Counted from the stretch's first letter, positions 16,305-24,702 are shown. The stretch: 64,000 nucleotides of DNA from an uncultured Ruminococcus sp. (GCA_934435205.1 CAKSAK010000004.1:62001-126000); one strand, 5' to 3'. The notes: generated from the letters alone by a model not told the origin. Translations and numbers: made by a program.

Positions 16305-16367
16305 ATATTTGGCAAATTAATGTCAAAATGTAATGAAGTAAACATTATATAATGAAAGGGTTTTTGA

Positions 16368-17261
16368 ATGAACAATTATTGTTTAACAATGTGGGCAGAA
16401 GAGCCGATAATATGCAGTGAGTGTGGAAAGGATATCGGGTGGGAAAAGGTAAGTATAGAACAAACACCTGTAAAGGTCGTTCCAGAGTTACTGCGGAGAG
16501 ATATTGGTATAAAAGAGGGCGAAACCACCGAGATAATTTTAAGTGACAGAGAAATAGATGATATCCGAATATATTTTGAGGAACAACGTTCTTGGCATAC
16601 TTTTGATATATATAGAATGTATGATTATAAAATGACACACCCTGGCAGCAGGATAAGAGCAAGGGTAACGTCTGTAAAAATGGAACTTGTTGAAAGACCA
16701 GACTTTGATAGGATACACAAGAGCATTTTAGTTATATGTTCAATATTAGGTATCTTATTTGTGGCATTAAAAGCAGAACGAATTTGTTTTATTTTAGCTT
16801 ATGGTGTCCTGACCGGCAGTATAGCATTTAGATTGTTTCTTAAATGTATAAGCACAATAAAAGAATCAAAGAATGTTCTTCTTTTTGGCGGTGAACGTCT
16901 TACGCTGTATGTAGATGAAAAATTAAAATGCGACTACTGCGGCTGTGAAATAAATCATCAATATGATCATAAGCACTCTATTACTTGGACAAGTGATCCG
17001 GAAATGAAGTTGATAAAGCAGAAGATAAATAAGATATCAAAAACAAAGTGTACATATGGTATGCTGGATAGAAGAAATGATATTAAGCTTTTATCTTGTG
17101 AGGATATGGAGGATATAATAAAGCTCCAGCAGGATTTTTCTAAAAAAGAAAGAATAAAAAACGCTGAAGCTTTGAAAGATATTAGAGATATGATAAAGAA
17201 CAATGAGTATTTGGCTTATCTTGTGTTTGATGAGGATATTAGTGAGTTTGAAAAAAGATGA
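16368..17261 (+). CDS. Hypothetical membrane protein with cysteine pairs
   Basis: A 297-residue protein I do not recognise. An N-terminal CSEC pair (near 18-21) and a second cluster CDYCGC (near 190-195) could bind one zinc. Two hydrophobic helices lie near 122-160 (ILVICSILGILFVAL and ICFILAYGVLTGSIAF), so the two Cys clusters probably face the same side of the membrane. The C-terminal part is a charged helix. It starts at an ATG with GAAAGGG upstream and has its own promoter. It is the first plus-strand gene after the conjugative module and may be cargo. Confidence 0.65.
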   Translation: MNNYCLTMWAEEPIICSECGKDIGWEKVSIEQTPVKVVPELLRRDIGIKEGETTEIILSDREIDDIRIYFEEQRSWHTFDIYRMYDYKMTHPGSRIRARVTSVKMELVERPDFDRIHKSILVICSILGILFVALKAERICFILAYGVLTGSIAFRLFLKCISTIKESKNVLLFGGERLTLYVDEKLKCDYCGCEINHQYDHKHSITWTSDPEMKLIKQKINKISKTKCTYGMLDRRNDIKLLSCEDMEDIIKLQQDFSKKERIKNAEALKDIRDMIKNNEYLAYLVFDEDISEFEKR

Positions 17262-17377
17262 TCAAATAATATAAGATGCAGCTATTTATATAAAATAAAA
17301 GGTATCACCGATGTTAAACTGACTTTCTTGAAAACTGTTGGGATTAAAACTGTATCGTATACGCTAACTGCAAGCGA

Positions 17378-18124
17378 GTGAACATTAAGGAATACCGCCG
17401 AAAACTCAGGCAGGCTCAGCATGAATTAAAGGTGTTTGTTGATGAGCATAATGAGGTGCTGCATAGGGATCATAGCAGGGAGAAGTATTATGGCGGCGGT
17501 GTTGACAAAAACGAAAAATATGGTATAATGAATGTAGGAAGTGATGATGTGGCTCTTGAGTACCAGCGATACGGCAGGAATAAAAATACGCTTGTCAACA
17601 AAACATATATTGAGGGCGGCGAGTATCGACGAAAGTTTGATAACATTTGTGATGATCCGGCAGTAAACAAGGCTTTGTACGATAAAGCTAAGGAGTCATT
17701 AAAACACCGCAGCGGTACATTGTACGAGGATATGTATTGGTTGGACAGCAAAAGTGGAAAGATTGTTGCATATGAGATAGACAGTTCTTCTGAGCAGGAG
17801 ATCGTTTATTCTGAGACAACTAAAAAGATCGTATCATCATATTCTAAGGGCAGACTTGTTGCTATGCATACACACCCAAGCAGTATGCCGCCAAGTATAG
17901 CAGATTTTAATTCGTGTTTCCGTAATGGATATAAACGTGGAGTGGTTGCTTGTCACAACGGAAAGGTTTTTGTCTATACTTCTGAACAGGAAGTAAGTGA
18001 GGACTTGTATTCACTTTATGTAAGCTCTTACATTTCAGACGGGAACAGCGAATATGACGCACAGTTAAAAGCTCTCGATAAATTGAGAGAGAACCATATG
18101 ATAGATTTTGCGGAGGTGACTTAA
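17378..18124 (+). CDS. JAB/MPN-type metalloprotease-like protein
   Basis: A 248-residue protein. The C-terminal half has HTHPSSMPPSIADF (about 165-178), a JAMM/JAB zinc motif of the form HxHP...S..D close to the RadC/phage-tail type. The upstream acidic residue could be one of the Glu in YSETTKK. The N-terminal half (KLRQAQHELKVFVDEHNEVL and a Gly-rich stretch) is helical with no known domain. The GTG start is weakly supported, with no clear ribosome site; the frame is open about 30 bases further up, so an N-terminal truncation is possible. It is followed 1 bp later by a small charged gene. Confidence 0.65.
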   Translation: MNIKEYRRKLRQAQHELKVFVDEHNEVLHRDHSREKYYGGGVDKNEKYGIMNVGSDDVALEYQRYGRNKNTLVNKTYIEGGEYRRKFDNICDDPAVNKALYDKAKESLKHRSGTLYEDMYWLDSKSGKIVAYEIDSSSEQEIVYSETTKKIVSSYSKGRLVAMHTHPSSMPPSIADFNSCFRNGYKRGVVACHNGKVFVYTSEQEVSEDLYSLYVSSYISDGNSEYDAQLKALDKLRENHMIDFAEVT

Positions 18125-18125
18125 A

Positions 18126-18278
18126 ATGGAGATGGAAGCAGTATTAAATGATAAGTTTGTTATTCCTGAAAAGATCAAAGCCATGTCCAAAGAAGAAAGA
18201 CTAGCCGAGATCAAGCGGCTAGAAGAAGAAGCCGCCAAAGAAAAACAGAGAATACTGAAAAGCAAAGCTAAGGCTTAA
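18126..18278 (+). CDS. Small charged helical protein paired with JAB gene
   Basis: A 50-residue frame begins MEMEAVLNDKFVIPEKIKAM and continues with SKEERLAEIKRLEEEAAKEK, a highly charged coiled coil. GGAGGTGACTTAAAATG puts a good ribosome site before the ATG, and it starts 1 bp after the JAB gene stop. Two terminators follow. Such a small, coupled partner could stabilise or inhibit the protease-like protein. It is not similar to any antitoxin I know. Confidence 0.7.
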   Translation: MEMEAVLNDKFVIPEKIKAMSKEERLAEIKRLEEEAAKEKQRILKSKAKA

Positions 18279-18285
18279 ACAGCGA

Positions 18286-18318
18286 GAGCACCTTGTGAAA
18301 ACAGGGTGCTTTTCTTAT
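18286..18318 (+). terminator. Intrinsic terminator with GAAA tetraloop
   Basis: A 10-bp stem from AGCACC to GGTGCT closed by a GAAA loop (18297-18300), followed by TTTCTT. It ends the JAB cassette. Confidence 0.85.
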
Positions 18319-18335
18319 ACCCCAATATCGGAACT

Positions 18336-18361
18336 AAGCACCTTAATGGGTGCTTTTTTTT
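18336..18361 (+). terminator. Second intrinsic terminator with same stem
   Basis: AAGCACC pairs with GGTGCTT and is followed by seven T. The stem repeats the core of the terminator 50 bp upstream. The following bases to 18568 show no gene. Confidence 0.85.
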
Positions 18362-18568
18362 CATACACAAACTAGCCATAAGGGACTTTCTCGACAAGGA
18401 TATATATTTTCATTGTTACAAAAAATGTTCTGCTAGGTCAGATACTACAAATATAACAGAAACCCACCAAAGGTGAGAATGAAATCCGCCCCGCAAATTT
18501 CAACTATTTAGCAAAATATCAAACAACCGCAAAAATAAGAACAAATTCGTAAAGTATATCTAATAGTA

Positions 18569-18597
18569 TTGTATTTTATGATGTCTTGTAGTATAAT
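18569..18597 (+). promoter_or_regulatory. Promoter of the transglutaminase-like gene
   Basis: TTGTAT (18569-18574), 17 bases, TATAAT (18592-18597). Confidence 0.65.
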
Positions 18598-18640
18598 GTA
18601 CATATGACACAAGCCGTAAACTAACTAAGAACAGGACGAT

Positions 18641-19153
18641 ATGTATGAATATTATCATAGTCTTTTGAGATACTCATATGTGAAAGATTATCATAACTAT
18701 GTAAGTGACGACAATAATCACAAGCTCGTAAAACAGCTTGCAGACGAAATAAAAAGCCTTTGCGACCAATGCGGCTATGGCGAATCTGAGACTATAAGAG
18801 AAACTGCAAATTTCGTGCAGAGTATAGAGTATGTTGACGATATGACCTCAACGGGATATACTGATTTTCCTAAATATCCTCTGGAAACGCTTTATGACCA
18901 GTGCGGTGATTGTGAGGATTCTTCTATACTTTTGGGCGCTTTGCTCAAAGAGCTTGGCTATGGCTGTATTTTTATCGAGCTTCCTGAACACGTTGCAATA
19001 GGAGTAAAGGCGACAGACGATGCCCCCGGCACATACTATGATTACAATGGAAGCCATTATCTTTACATAGAAACTACCAACTCCGGCTGGGATATCGGGA
19101 CGCTTCCTGATGATTTCAACGAGGAAAAGGCTAAGATATACGATGTGTGGTAA
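18641..19153 (+). CDS. Transglutaminase-like cysteine protein
   Basis: A 170-residue soluble protein. The segment YPLETLYDQCGDCEDSSILL (ending near 98) followed by PEHVAIGVK near 114-122 gives a Cys and a His in the order of the transglutaminase/cysteine-protease fold; a later acidic residue, as in YLYIETTNS, can complete the triad. It lacks a signal peptide and is much shorter than secreted family members. Its own promoter and a terminator frame it as a single gene. AGGA lies 5 bases before the ATG. It could cleave or cross-link an intracellular target; nothing shows which. Confidence 0.72.
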   Translation: MYEYYHSLLRYSYVKDYHNYVSDDNNHKLVKQLADEIKSLCDQCGYGESETIRETANFVQSIEYVDDMTSTGYTDFPKYPLETLYDQCGDCEDSSILLGALLKELGYGCIFIELPEHVAIGVKATDDAPGTYYDYNGSHYLYIETTNSGWDIGTLPDDFNEEKAKIYDVW

Positions 19154-19160
19154 AATTTCA

Positions 19161-19208
19161 AAAGCCCACAGATGCGATCAATGTGATCGTGCCTGTGGAC
19201 TTTTTTTA
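19161..19208 (+). terminator. Intrinsic terminator
   Basis: A long stem built from AAAGCCCACAG and CTGTGGACTTT, with an inner GCGATCA/TGATCGT helix, followed by seven T. It ends the transglutaminase-like gene. Confidence 0.8.
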
Positions 19209-19260
19209 TTATTTGAGTATCAGAGATTTATCAAATTACAAAATAGAAATCTTGTGTCTG

Positions 19261-19470
19261 CTATTTTCTATCCTTAAAGAAATCCGCCCATCCGGGATTT
19301 TCTTTATCAAAGATCTGTTTCTGCTCTTTTGTTAATTTATAAGGATAATCATGGAACATATTAAATTCAGTGGTTTTGTCAAAGCTGAATATCCATACTC
19401 CGATAACTGTAGGGTCATCTTTCCACCAAATAGTATCAGTTTCTTTGTTTTTGTACCATATGTTTGGCAC
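19261..19470 (-). CDS. Small hypothetical protein
   Basis: A 69-residue protein beginning at a GTG (MPNIWYKNKETDTIWW) with AGAGG about 10 bases upstream. It contains several Trp and ends EQKQIFDKENPGWADFF. No signal peptide or membrane helix is seen. The sequence looks like a compact beta-rich domain found as a small single gene in clostridia, but I cannot name the family. It is transcribed opposite to the transglutaminase-like gene and shares its terminator region. Confidence 0.6.
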   Translation of the reverse strand: MPNIWYKNKETDTIWWKDDPTVIGVWIFSFDKTTEFNMFHDYPYKLTKEQKQIFDKENPGWADFFKDRK

Positions 19471-19570
19471 TGCGCTTGACCTCTTTTCTAATTTGATCTT
19501 CTTATTTTTCTCTTTAAGACGTTGTGTAATAGCTCGCTTATAGCAATACTAGATGAAACAAGCACTCACA

Positions 19571-20092
19571 TCAGTTTTCCCATAGCTCAGTTATAATGTT
19601 ATAAAACCTCATGCAAAGCTTGTCATCAGAAGCAAGCACCTCAGCTAAAAAAGAGCAAACAGTTTTATTATCAGCATATGCAATAAGCTTTTTTATTGCA
19701 ACTTCTCTGGTCGCAAGATCATCTTTTGTGTATGCAGGCCTGAGCAAAATATCGGTCGCATTTTTAAAGGAAAGTCCATTTCCCCTACATTTATCAAATT
19801 TATAAAGTGCTGCCACCATATGCTTGCAGTTATATCCGTCGCAAGTGTATGGACAAGTACAATCCATATCTAAAATCTCATTTTCATCATCTTCTGAAAA
19901 AACTATCCTGACGATATAATCTTTGCTTCCTGATACAACGGCTTTAAGCTCGTTGTTGGAATACTTAATATCATGGACAGCACCGCTTAAGAAATAATCA
20001 TGACCTCTGTTATGTACCCCTGTTGAAAAAAGGCATTTCCACGCAATGTTCATTTTTCGCATCTCCCTGTTTCTGTTAAGCTTGATCTGCAC
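19571..20092 (-). CDS. SWIM zinc-finger protein
   Basis: A 173-residue protein. The central motif CTCPYTCDGYNCKHMVAALY (near 88-107) is a SWIM zinc finger of the CxC...CxH type. The N-terminal part (HNRGHDYFLSGAVHDIKY) is the strand region that usually precedes it. In longer relatives the finger is joined to a SNF2 helicase; here no such domain follows and the C-terminus is a short helical domain. It overlaps the upstream gene by 17 bp, so the two are one operon. A role in binding nucleic acid or protein is likely from the finger only. Confidence 0.82.
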   Translation of the reverse strand: MQIKLNRNREMRKMNIAWKCLFSTGVHNRGHDYFLSGAVHDIKYSNNELKAVVSGSKDYIVRIVFSEDDENEILDMDCTCPYTCDGYNCKHMVAALYKFDKCRGNGLSFKNATDILLRPAYTKDDLATREVAIKKLIAYADNKTVCSFLAEVLASDDKLCMRFYNIITELWEN

Positions 20093-20399
20093 CAGCTATA
20101 AATTTTAAACTACCTTTTACATTATCGCTGAATCCATCAAGGTCGTCAAATGTTATGACGCTATCATTTATGAGTTTAAGAAGTATCATCATTACATCTG
20201 ATTTACGGTATTGTATAATCACTCCTGGACCACGCTTATCTTTATTTATACGCTTTTCAAGCTCCCAAAACTTGTCAGAGGCAAGCTTTTCTTCGTTCAG
20301 CAGTAAAATGTATTCTTTGATAAGCCTTTCCATATATGCCTCTTGCCATTCGGGAAGCAATTTTTTGAACAAGTCCCAATCTTTCTTTGAAATATCCAT
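20076..20399 (-). CDS. Hypothetical helical protein, partner of SWIM gene
   Basis: A 107-residue soluble helical protein (begins MDISKKDWDLFKKLLPEWQE; later DVMMILLKLINDSVITFDDL). I recognise the general pattern from small clostridial proteins of unknown function but cannot name a domain. It has no membrane helix. Its end overlaps the SWIM gene start by 17 bp and the direction is the same. Confidence 0.65.
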   Translation of the reverse strand: MDISKKDWDLFKKLLPEWQEAYMERLIKEYILLLNEEKLASDKFWELEKRINKDKRGPGVIIQYRKSDVMMILLKLINDSVITFDDLDGFSDNVKGSLKFIAGADQA

Positions 20400-20557
20400 T
20401 TTATCCTCTCTTCTTGTCGATTTTTTCTGTTGCTTTTATTATACCATTTTTCTGTAGCAAAAACAAGATGCAGAAAAGTTTATTGTATGAGAAATACGCT
20501 ATCAAATATCTCTCAAAAAAATATAAGAAAAAAAGAATATATCATAATTGTGCCGAA

Positions 20558-20593
20558 TTGGTTCGGTAAACTGTACTAAGTGGGTGCTATAAT
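20558..20593 (+). promoter_or_regulatory. Tandem promoter/operator unit, copy 1
   Basis: TTGGTTC, GTAAAC and GGTGCTATAATA occur in a 37-bp unit that aligns without gaps to the unit at 20648. The -10 is TATAAT at 20588-20593. GGTTC at its left and a GAACC-like sequence 8 bases on suggest a dyad operator. The -35 is poor, so an activator is plausible. Confidence 0.55.
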
Positions 20594-20647
20594 ATATATA
20601 GAAGCTTGAAAAGGGAATAAAATCAAAAAAACACACCACAGACCATT

Positions 20648-20683
20648 TTGGAACAGTAAACAGAACCTTAAAGGTGCTATAAT
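20648..20683 (+). promoter_or_regulatory. Tandem promoter/operator unit, copy 2
   Basis: The second 37-bp unit (TTGGAAC, GTAAAC, GAACC, then GGTGCTATAATA) begins 90 bp after copy 1. The -10 lies at 20678-20683, 42 bp before the next gene start. In this copy the right half of the dyad is GAACC. Confidence 0.6.
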
Positions 20684-20725
20684 AAGCACATAAGGTCAAG
20701 ACAGAGTTGATGCGGAGGTAAGGCT

Positions 20726-21502
20726 ATGAAAAAGAACACAAAGATTTTTAACACAGAGGTCATTGAGAGATTGGCATTGTCAGATAACATTCCACCATTT
20801 GACGAGCAAAGAAAGGGTACACAGGTCATCATGATCGAGGAGGGCAAAAAGACGGTGATATATGATGATTATTCTATGTACTGTGACGCTGACGCAAGAA
20901 CGTGGAAAGTAGAGGCATACAACAGGACGGACGGCAGAAAGTATGATAGATTGTGTATGTGCGGGGGCGTTTATCCTACAAGAAAAAGGGCTATAGCTGA
21001 GATAGACAGATTTGCATACAGAGGTAAAAATCTGGTGTTCTTTGTCCTGCCAAGAGGTTTTACATATGACAAAAAGGCTATGATATGGCAGGGCGAGGAG
21101 CGGTACTCATGCGATGATAAGCTAGTCCTTGCAACTAAAAAAGAGCTTGTGGAGGAAAGTAAAAAGCGCATGAAATTTATGACAGACAGAATGGGGAGTG
21201 GAAGAATAAACAGAAAGAAGCTCACAAAAGCGGAAGCAGAGGCTCTGGCGGCGTTTGATGAGTTTCAGAAGTATTGTGAGGATAAGTGTTATCCATATGC
21301 TATCATAGGTGGCAATGCAGTGCTTTATGTTAGTCCGTACAAAAACGATTGGAAAGCCGAGCGCGAGTGCCTGGATATGAAAGGAGACGGCATAGACGGC
21401 TGTGTTTCAGCCTTTGTGTATAACAGTATCACCCCTGAAACAAGCGAGAAAGGAGATATCTTTTTCAAGATAATTTCAAATAATATAATTCGTGTGGCGT
21501 AG
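20726..21502 (+). CDS. Hypothetical protein upstream of WYL regulator
   Basis: A 258-residue soluble protein with mixed strands and helices and no recognised domain. Features include CDADARTWKVEAYNRTDGRK near 53-72 and KKLTKAEAEALAAFDEF near 168-184. GCGGAGGTAAGGCTATG gives a clear ribosome site. Two repeat-like promoters precede it. The next gene is a WYL regulator with its own promoter 4 bp after this stop. Confidence 0.65.
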   Translation: MKKNTKIFNTEVIERLALSDNIPPFDEQRKGTQVIMIEEGKKTVIYDDYSMYCDADARTWKVEAYNRTDGRKYDRLCMCGGVYPTRKRAIAEIDRFAYRGKNLVFFVLPRGFTYDKKAMIWQGEERYSCDDKLVLATKKELVEESKKRMKFMTDRMGSGRINRKKLTKAEAEALAAFDEFQKYCEDKCYPYAIIGGNAVLYVSPYKNDWKAERECLDMKGDGIDGCVSAFVYNSITPETSEKGDIFFKIISNNIIRVA

Positions 21503-21506
21503 CTGA

Positions 21507-21536
21507 TTGACAGGGATATATTCCCTGTGATACAAT
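21507..21536 (+). promoter_or_regulatory. Promoter with palindromic operator between -35 and -10
   Basis: TTGACA (21507-21512) and TACAAT (21531-21536) are 18 bp apart. ACAGGGA (21510-21516), five bases, then TCCCTGT (21522-21528) is a perfect inverted repeat filling the spacer. A bound repressor would block the promoter of the WYL gene, which suggests autoregulation. Confidence 0.75.
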
Positions 21537-21572
21537 ATAATTATAGAGACAATTGTTATAGGAGGGCGAACT

Positions 21573-22856
21573 ATGGCAGAAAAGGAAAATATAAAAGATA
21601 AGCTTGAAAACCTGAAAGAGGGGCATAGAAAGAGCAATAAGGATATCATAGAGTCGCTGTTTGCGATTCTGGGGTATCTGAAAAACAATACAGATGCGGA
21701 CAATCCCACAAGTCAGACGCAAATGCGCAAGGTGGAGGAAATAAGCGAATATCTCGGCACAAAAAGCACATTTCACAACAAAATGGTGAACATGGCGATA
21801 GCCCTCGATTCCGCCGACGGCGTAACATTGAACGAAAGACGTGAATGCAGGCTGATGTTTGACTCCATAGACGCACTTATCAAGGAATATGAAAGCGACG
21901 AGTATTTTGATGACGATGATGACGAACTGACACTTGCGGAGAAAATAAACTCTGTGAGAGGTATATACTACAATCACCCATTTTCCAAAAGCGAGGTCAC
22001 TGATCTTATAAATGCCGTGAAAATGTCAAAGGCGATAGACGAGGATAAAAAGCCCGACCTAGTTGAGCGTATAAAAACTGAGCTTGCTTCAAGCCATTAT
22101 AAGGAGTATACCTGCCCCATATACAACACCGAAAATACAGATTCTCAGGGGCTAAGAGAGAATTTGAATACTATCCAGCAGGCGATCAGCAACAGGCAGC
22201 AAGTAGCCTTTAAATTCAATTTTTATACCACAGAATATGACCTGAAAGCCCGCCAATATATACTCAAACCTGTTTTGACAAAGCGCAAGGACACTTTTGT
22301 AAGCCCGCATTTTATCGTTGCCGATAAGGGCAGATTTTATATGCTCGGCTGTTTTGAAAGCGACAAGCCGAGATATACAGAGGGCAAAAAGAAGCTTTGT
22401 ATATATCGTATCGACCTTATGTCGGATATCAAAATAAGAAAGATAGGCAAAAGCTTTGCGGCGGCAACAGGTGCTAACAACGTAAATAATGCCGTTCAAG
22501 GGAGCAGTTACGAGCGTTTTAAGAACAATCACCTTGGAATGAGCTATGACACCCCCTCAACTGTTACCTTAAAAGTGAGAAATCCATATAAAACAGGAAC
22601 GAACAATCTTACTTTTATCCATGACAGCTTTGGTGAGGATTATAAGATAACAACAGAGGCGTATAAAAAGGAGCACAAGCTCCCTAAAAATCAGACGGAT
22701 TTTGAGATAGTTGAAGTAAGGACAAGCCCCTACGGCATAGTAAATTGGGCTTTGCAATATTCAGACAAAGTGGAGGTGATAGGACCTGAGAATGTAGTCA
22801 AAAGCATAAAAGAGCGAGTTGAAGAACTCTGTAAAAAGTATAATGTGAATGTTTAG
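21573..22856 (+). CDS. WYL-domain transcriptional regulator
   Basis: A 427-residue regulator. The N-terminal region holds a helix-turn-helix-like part (QMRKVEEISEYLGTKS). The WYL domain spans about residues 200-310, with FYTTEYDLKARQYILKPVLT, FIVADKGRFYMLGCFESDKP and YRIDLMSDIKI. A WCX-like C-terminal extension follows (YKKEHKLPKNQTDFEIVEV). GGAGGGCGAACTATG precedes it. WYL proteins sense nucleic acid ligands or other signals in defence and stress operons. It starts a run of co-directional genes with the DUF6994-like and phosphoesterase genes. Confidence 0.85.
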   Translation: MAEKENIKDKLENLKEGHRKSNKDIIESLFAILGYLKNNTDADNPTSQTQMRKVEEISEYLGTKSTFHNKMVNMAIALDSADGVTLNERRECRLMFDSIDALIKEYESDEYFDDDDDELTLAEKINSVRGIYYNHPFSKSEVTDLINAVKMSKAIDEDKKPDLVERIKTELASSHYKEYTCPIYNTENTDSQGLRENLNTIQQAISNRQQVAFKFNFYTTEYDLKARQYILKPVLTKRKDTFVSPHFIVADKGRFYMLGCFESDKPRYTEGKKKLCIYRIDLMSDIKIRKIGKSFAAATGANNVNNAVQGSSYERFKNNHLGMSYDTPSTVTLKVRNPYKTGTNNLTFIHDSFGEDYKITTEAYKKEHKLPKNQTDFEIVEVRTSPYGIVNWALQYSDKVEVIGPENVVKSIKERVEELCKKYNVNV

Positions 22857-22867
22857 GAGGAAAAGTT

Positions 22868-23929
22868 ATGGAAACTAACAAGAAGATAAAATCGTATGAG
22901 CTAGAAAACTTTGAGGAAAACTATAAGGCGTATCTGGTAGACCTGTTGTCAACAGACTATGAGTGTGTTATGAATGATGAGGCTGCCAAAAAAGAAAAAA
23001 ATCGAATTGATGATATACTTAGGGGACGTGGCGTGGTTTGTAATAATATATACATAGACCCTGACGGTAAGGAAAATATAGACTTTTATAGAGACCTATC
23101 AAATTTTCTTAATGCATCAAGAATAAGTCGGAAAAATAATAAAATTTTGTCATTTGAAGCAAATGAAGCTCCCTACGGCATGATAACTGTGTATTATAAA
23201 GACAAATATGGTAACGAACAACACTTTACGGTACACTCAGACCAGCTTGGTTTCAGTGCAGTTCCATTGAAATATTTTAGAAAGAATTATCCGTTGAGCC
23301 GATATCTTGAAATGCAGAAAAATAAATTAGACAGGCAGAAAAATAAATCAGAAGGTCAGAAAGCAGTAGCTGAATTCCTTGCAAATTATGTTTATACCAC
23401 AAGAACGCTTGGCGGCTCTTTTCTTTGGCCTGAGAGTTGGCATAGAGATTATAATATGGGAAGAGGTAATAGAAGTTATATAGAGGACAGAGTTGACTTA
23501 ACTTTACTGGAAATAAAGCATTACTTTGAGTATAGAGAATTGGACGATAAAAAGAATTTCAAATTTAGTAAAGATCGTCTTTTTGTTCATTATAAAAAGA
23601 CAGACGCTCAAACATGGTTTGGCTTTTTTGACAGTTTTGAAGATTATGTAGACTTTTTTCTGTTTAACGATTTTGTAGACAAAGATAAGCAAACAAAGGA
23701 GTATACACCGATAAATATTCTTACTGGAGAGCCTTTTGAAAAAGGTTATTTAAATTCTGAAACGAACACTCTCAAAGATATTAAAGACGAAAAACAGCTA
23801 AAAGCAATGCTCGACCTAGTTATGGATAAGGTCAAAACAAGATCTGAGAAAATGGAAGACCTGATAAACGAATACAAGCAAACTAATGATACAAAAGGAG
23901 AAAAGCATGAAAATATACTGCATGAGTGA
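22868..23929 (+). CDS. DUF6994-like protein
   Basis: A 353-residue soluble protein. The mid-region reads TRTLGGSFLWPESWHRDYNM and then YIEDRVDLTLLEIKHYFEYR (near 214-233), then FGFFDSFEDYVDFFLFNDFV. This 'GG.xxWP...R.IxDRxDLTLExI' pattern matches the DUF6994 family, which I recall from memory and cannot check. No catalytic residues are evident. It begins 11 bp after the WYL gene with GGAGG before the ATG, and overlaps the next gene by 23 bp. Confidence 0.7.
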   Translation: METNKKIKSYELENFEENYKAYLVDLLSTDYECVMNDEAAKKEKNRIDDILRGRGVVCNNIYIDPDGKENIDFYRDLSNFLNASRISRKNNKILSFEANEAPYGMITVYYKDKYGNEQHFTVHSDQLGFSAVPLKYFRKNYPLSRYLEMQKNKLDRQKNKSEGQKAVAEFLANYVYTTRTLGGSFLWPESWHRDYNMGRGNRSYIEDRVDLTLLEIKHYFEYRELDDKKNFKFSKDRLFVHYKKTDAQTWFGFFDSFEDYVDFFLFNDFVDKDKQTKEYTPINILTGEPFEKGYLNSETNTLKDIKDEKQLKAMLDLVMDKVKTRSEKMEDLINEYKQTNDTKGEKHENILHE

Positions 23930-24593
23930 TATCCACGGCTGTTATTCAGCACTTTGCGACGCTTTGGAGCTTGTTATTGACCACCTTGACGAGCCTGACA
24001 CAAAGCTTATCTTTCTGGGAGATTATATCCACGGCGGCGAGGACAATATAGCTGTGCTTAAAAAGATAATGGGCTTGCAGAACATATATGGTCATAGGAA
24101 GGTGGTGGCGCTTCTTGGCAATCACGAGGAAATGGTGATGAGCGGTTTTTCTTCGGTGAATGAAATGCTTGGCAGCGGCGAGTATGATGACGCTGATGAC
24201 TCGTATAGATATTGGTTTGAACGTCTGCCAAGATATCATGTTGAGGGCAACACTATCTTTGTCCACGCAGGCATTGACGAGGATTCGGGCAATGCTTGGG
24301 AATACTGCACCGAGGATTATTTTTTTACAGAGCAGTATCCTCACCGGCTTGGCAAGATACATGGTCTTGACAAAAAGGTGGTGGCAGGGCATGTCCACAC
24401 CAGCAGTATAGCAGGCGACCGCAGATTTAACGATATCTATTATGACGGAGCGAGTCACTACTACATTGACGGAGATGTGCTCAGCACAGGAGATATAAAC
24501 GTCCTAATGGTAGACACCGATACGGATAAGTATTATAAGGTAACAGAAAATTACAATATCCCTATTGAGCCTTATGACAGTGAAGCTTGGTAG
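23907..24593 (+). CDS. Calcineurin-like phosphoesterase
   Basis: A 228-residue metallophosphoesterase. The motifs are in order: DIHG (near 8-11), GDYIHGG (43-49, with H replacing the usual R or D-R), GNHE (76-79), HAGID (near 129-133) and GHVHT (near 161-165). These fit the serine/threonine-phosphatase or ApaH-like branch. The start at 23907 has AAAGGAG at the right distance; the ATG at 23886 lies inside the previous gene. A substrate such as phosphoprotein or a dinucleotide cannot be decided. Confidence 0.85.
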   Translation: MKIYCMSDIHGCYSALCDALELVIDHLDEPDTKLIFLGDYIHGGEDNIAVLKKIMGLQNIYGHRKVVALLGNHEEMVMSGFSSVNEMLGSGEYDDADDSYRYWFERLPRYHVEGNTIFVHAGIDEDSGNAWEYCTEDYFFTEQYPHRLGKIHGLDKKVVAGHVHTSSIAGDRRFNDIYYDGASHYYIDGDVLSTGDINVLMVDTDTDKYYKVTENYNIPIEPYDSEAW

Positions 24594-24629
24594 ACTATTG
24601 TATGCCGTCTTAAAATCGAATATAACACT

Positions 24630-24663
24630 AACGTCCCCAAGTTTTCCTCGGGGACGTTTTTTA
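24630..24663 (+). terminator. Intrinsic terminator
   Basis: AACGTCCCC pairs with GGGGACGTT around a loop of about 11 bases, followed by a T run. It closes the WYL/DUF6994/phosphoesterase cassette. Confidence 0.88.
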
Positions 24664-24702
24664 CTTTGTCAACTGCCATAAAAAGAGTTAATTAAAAATT
24701 AA

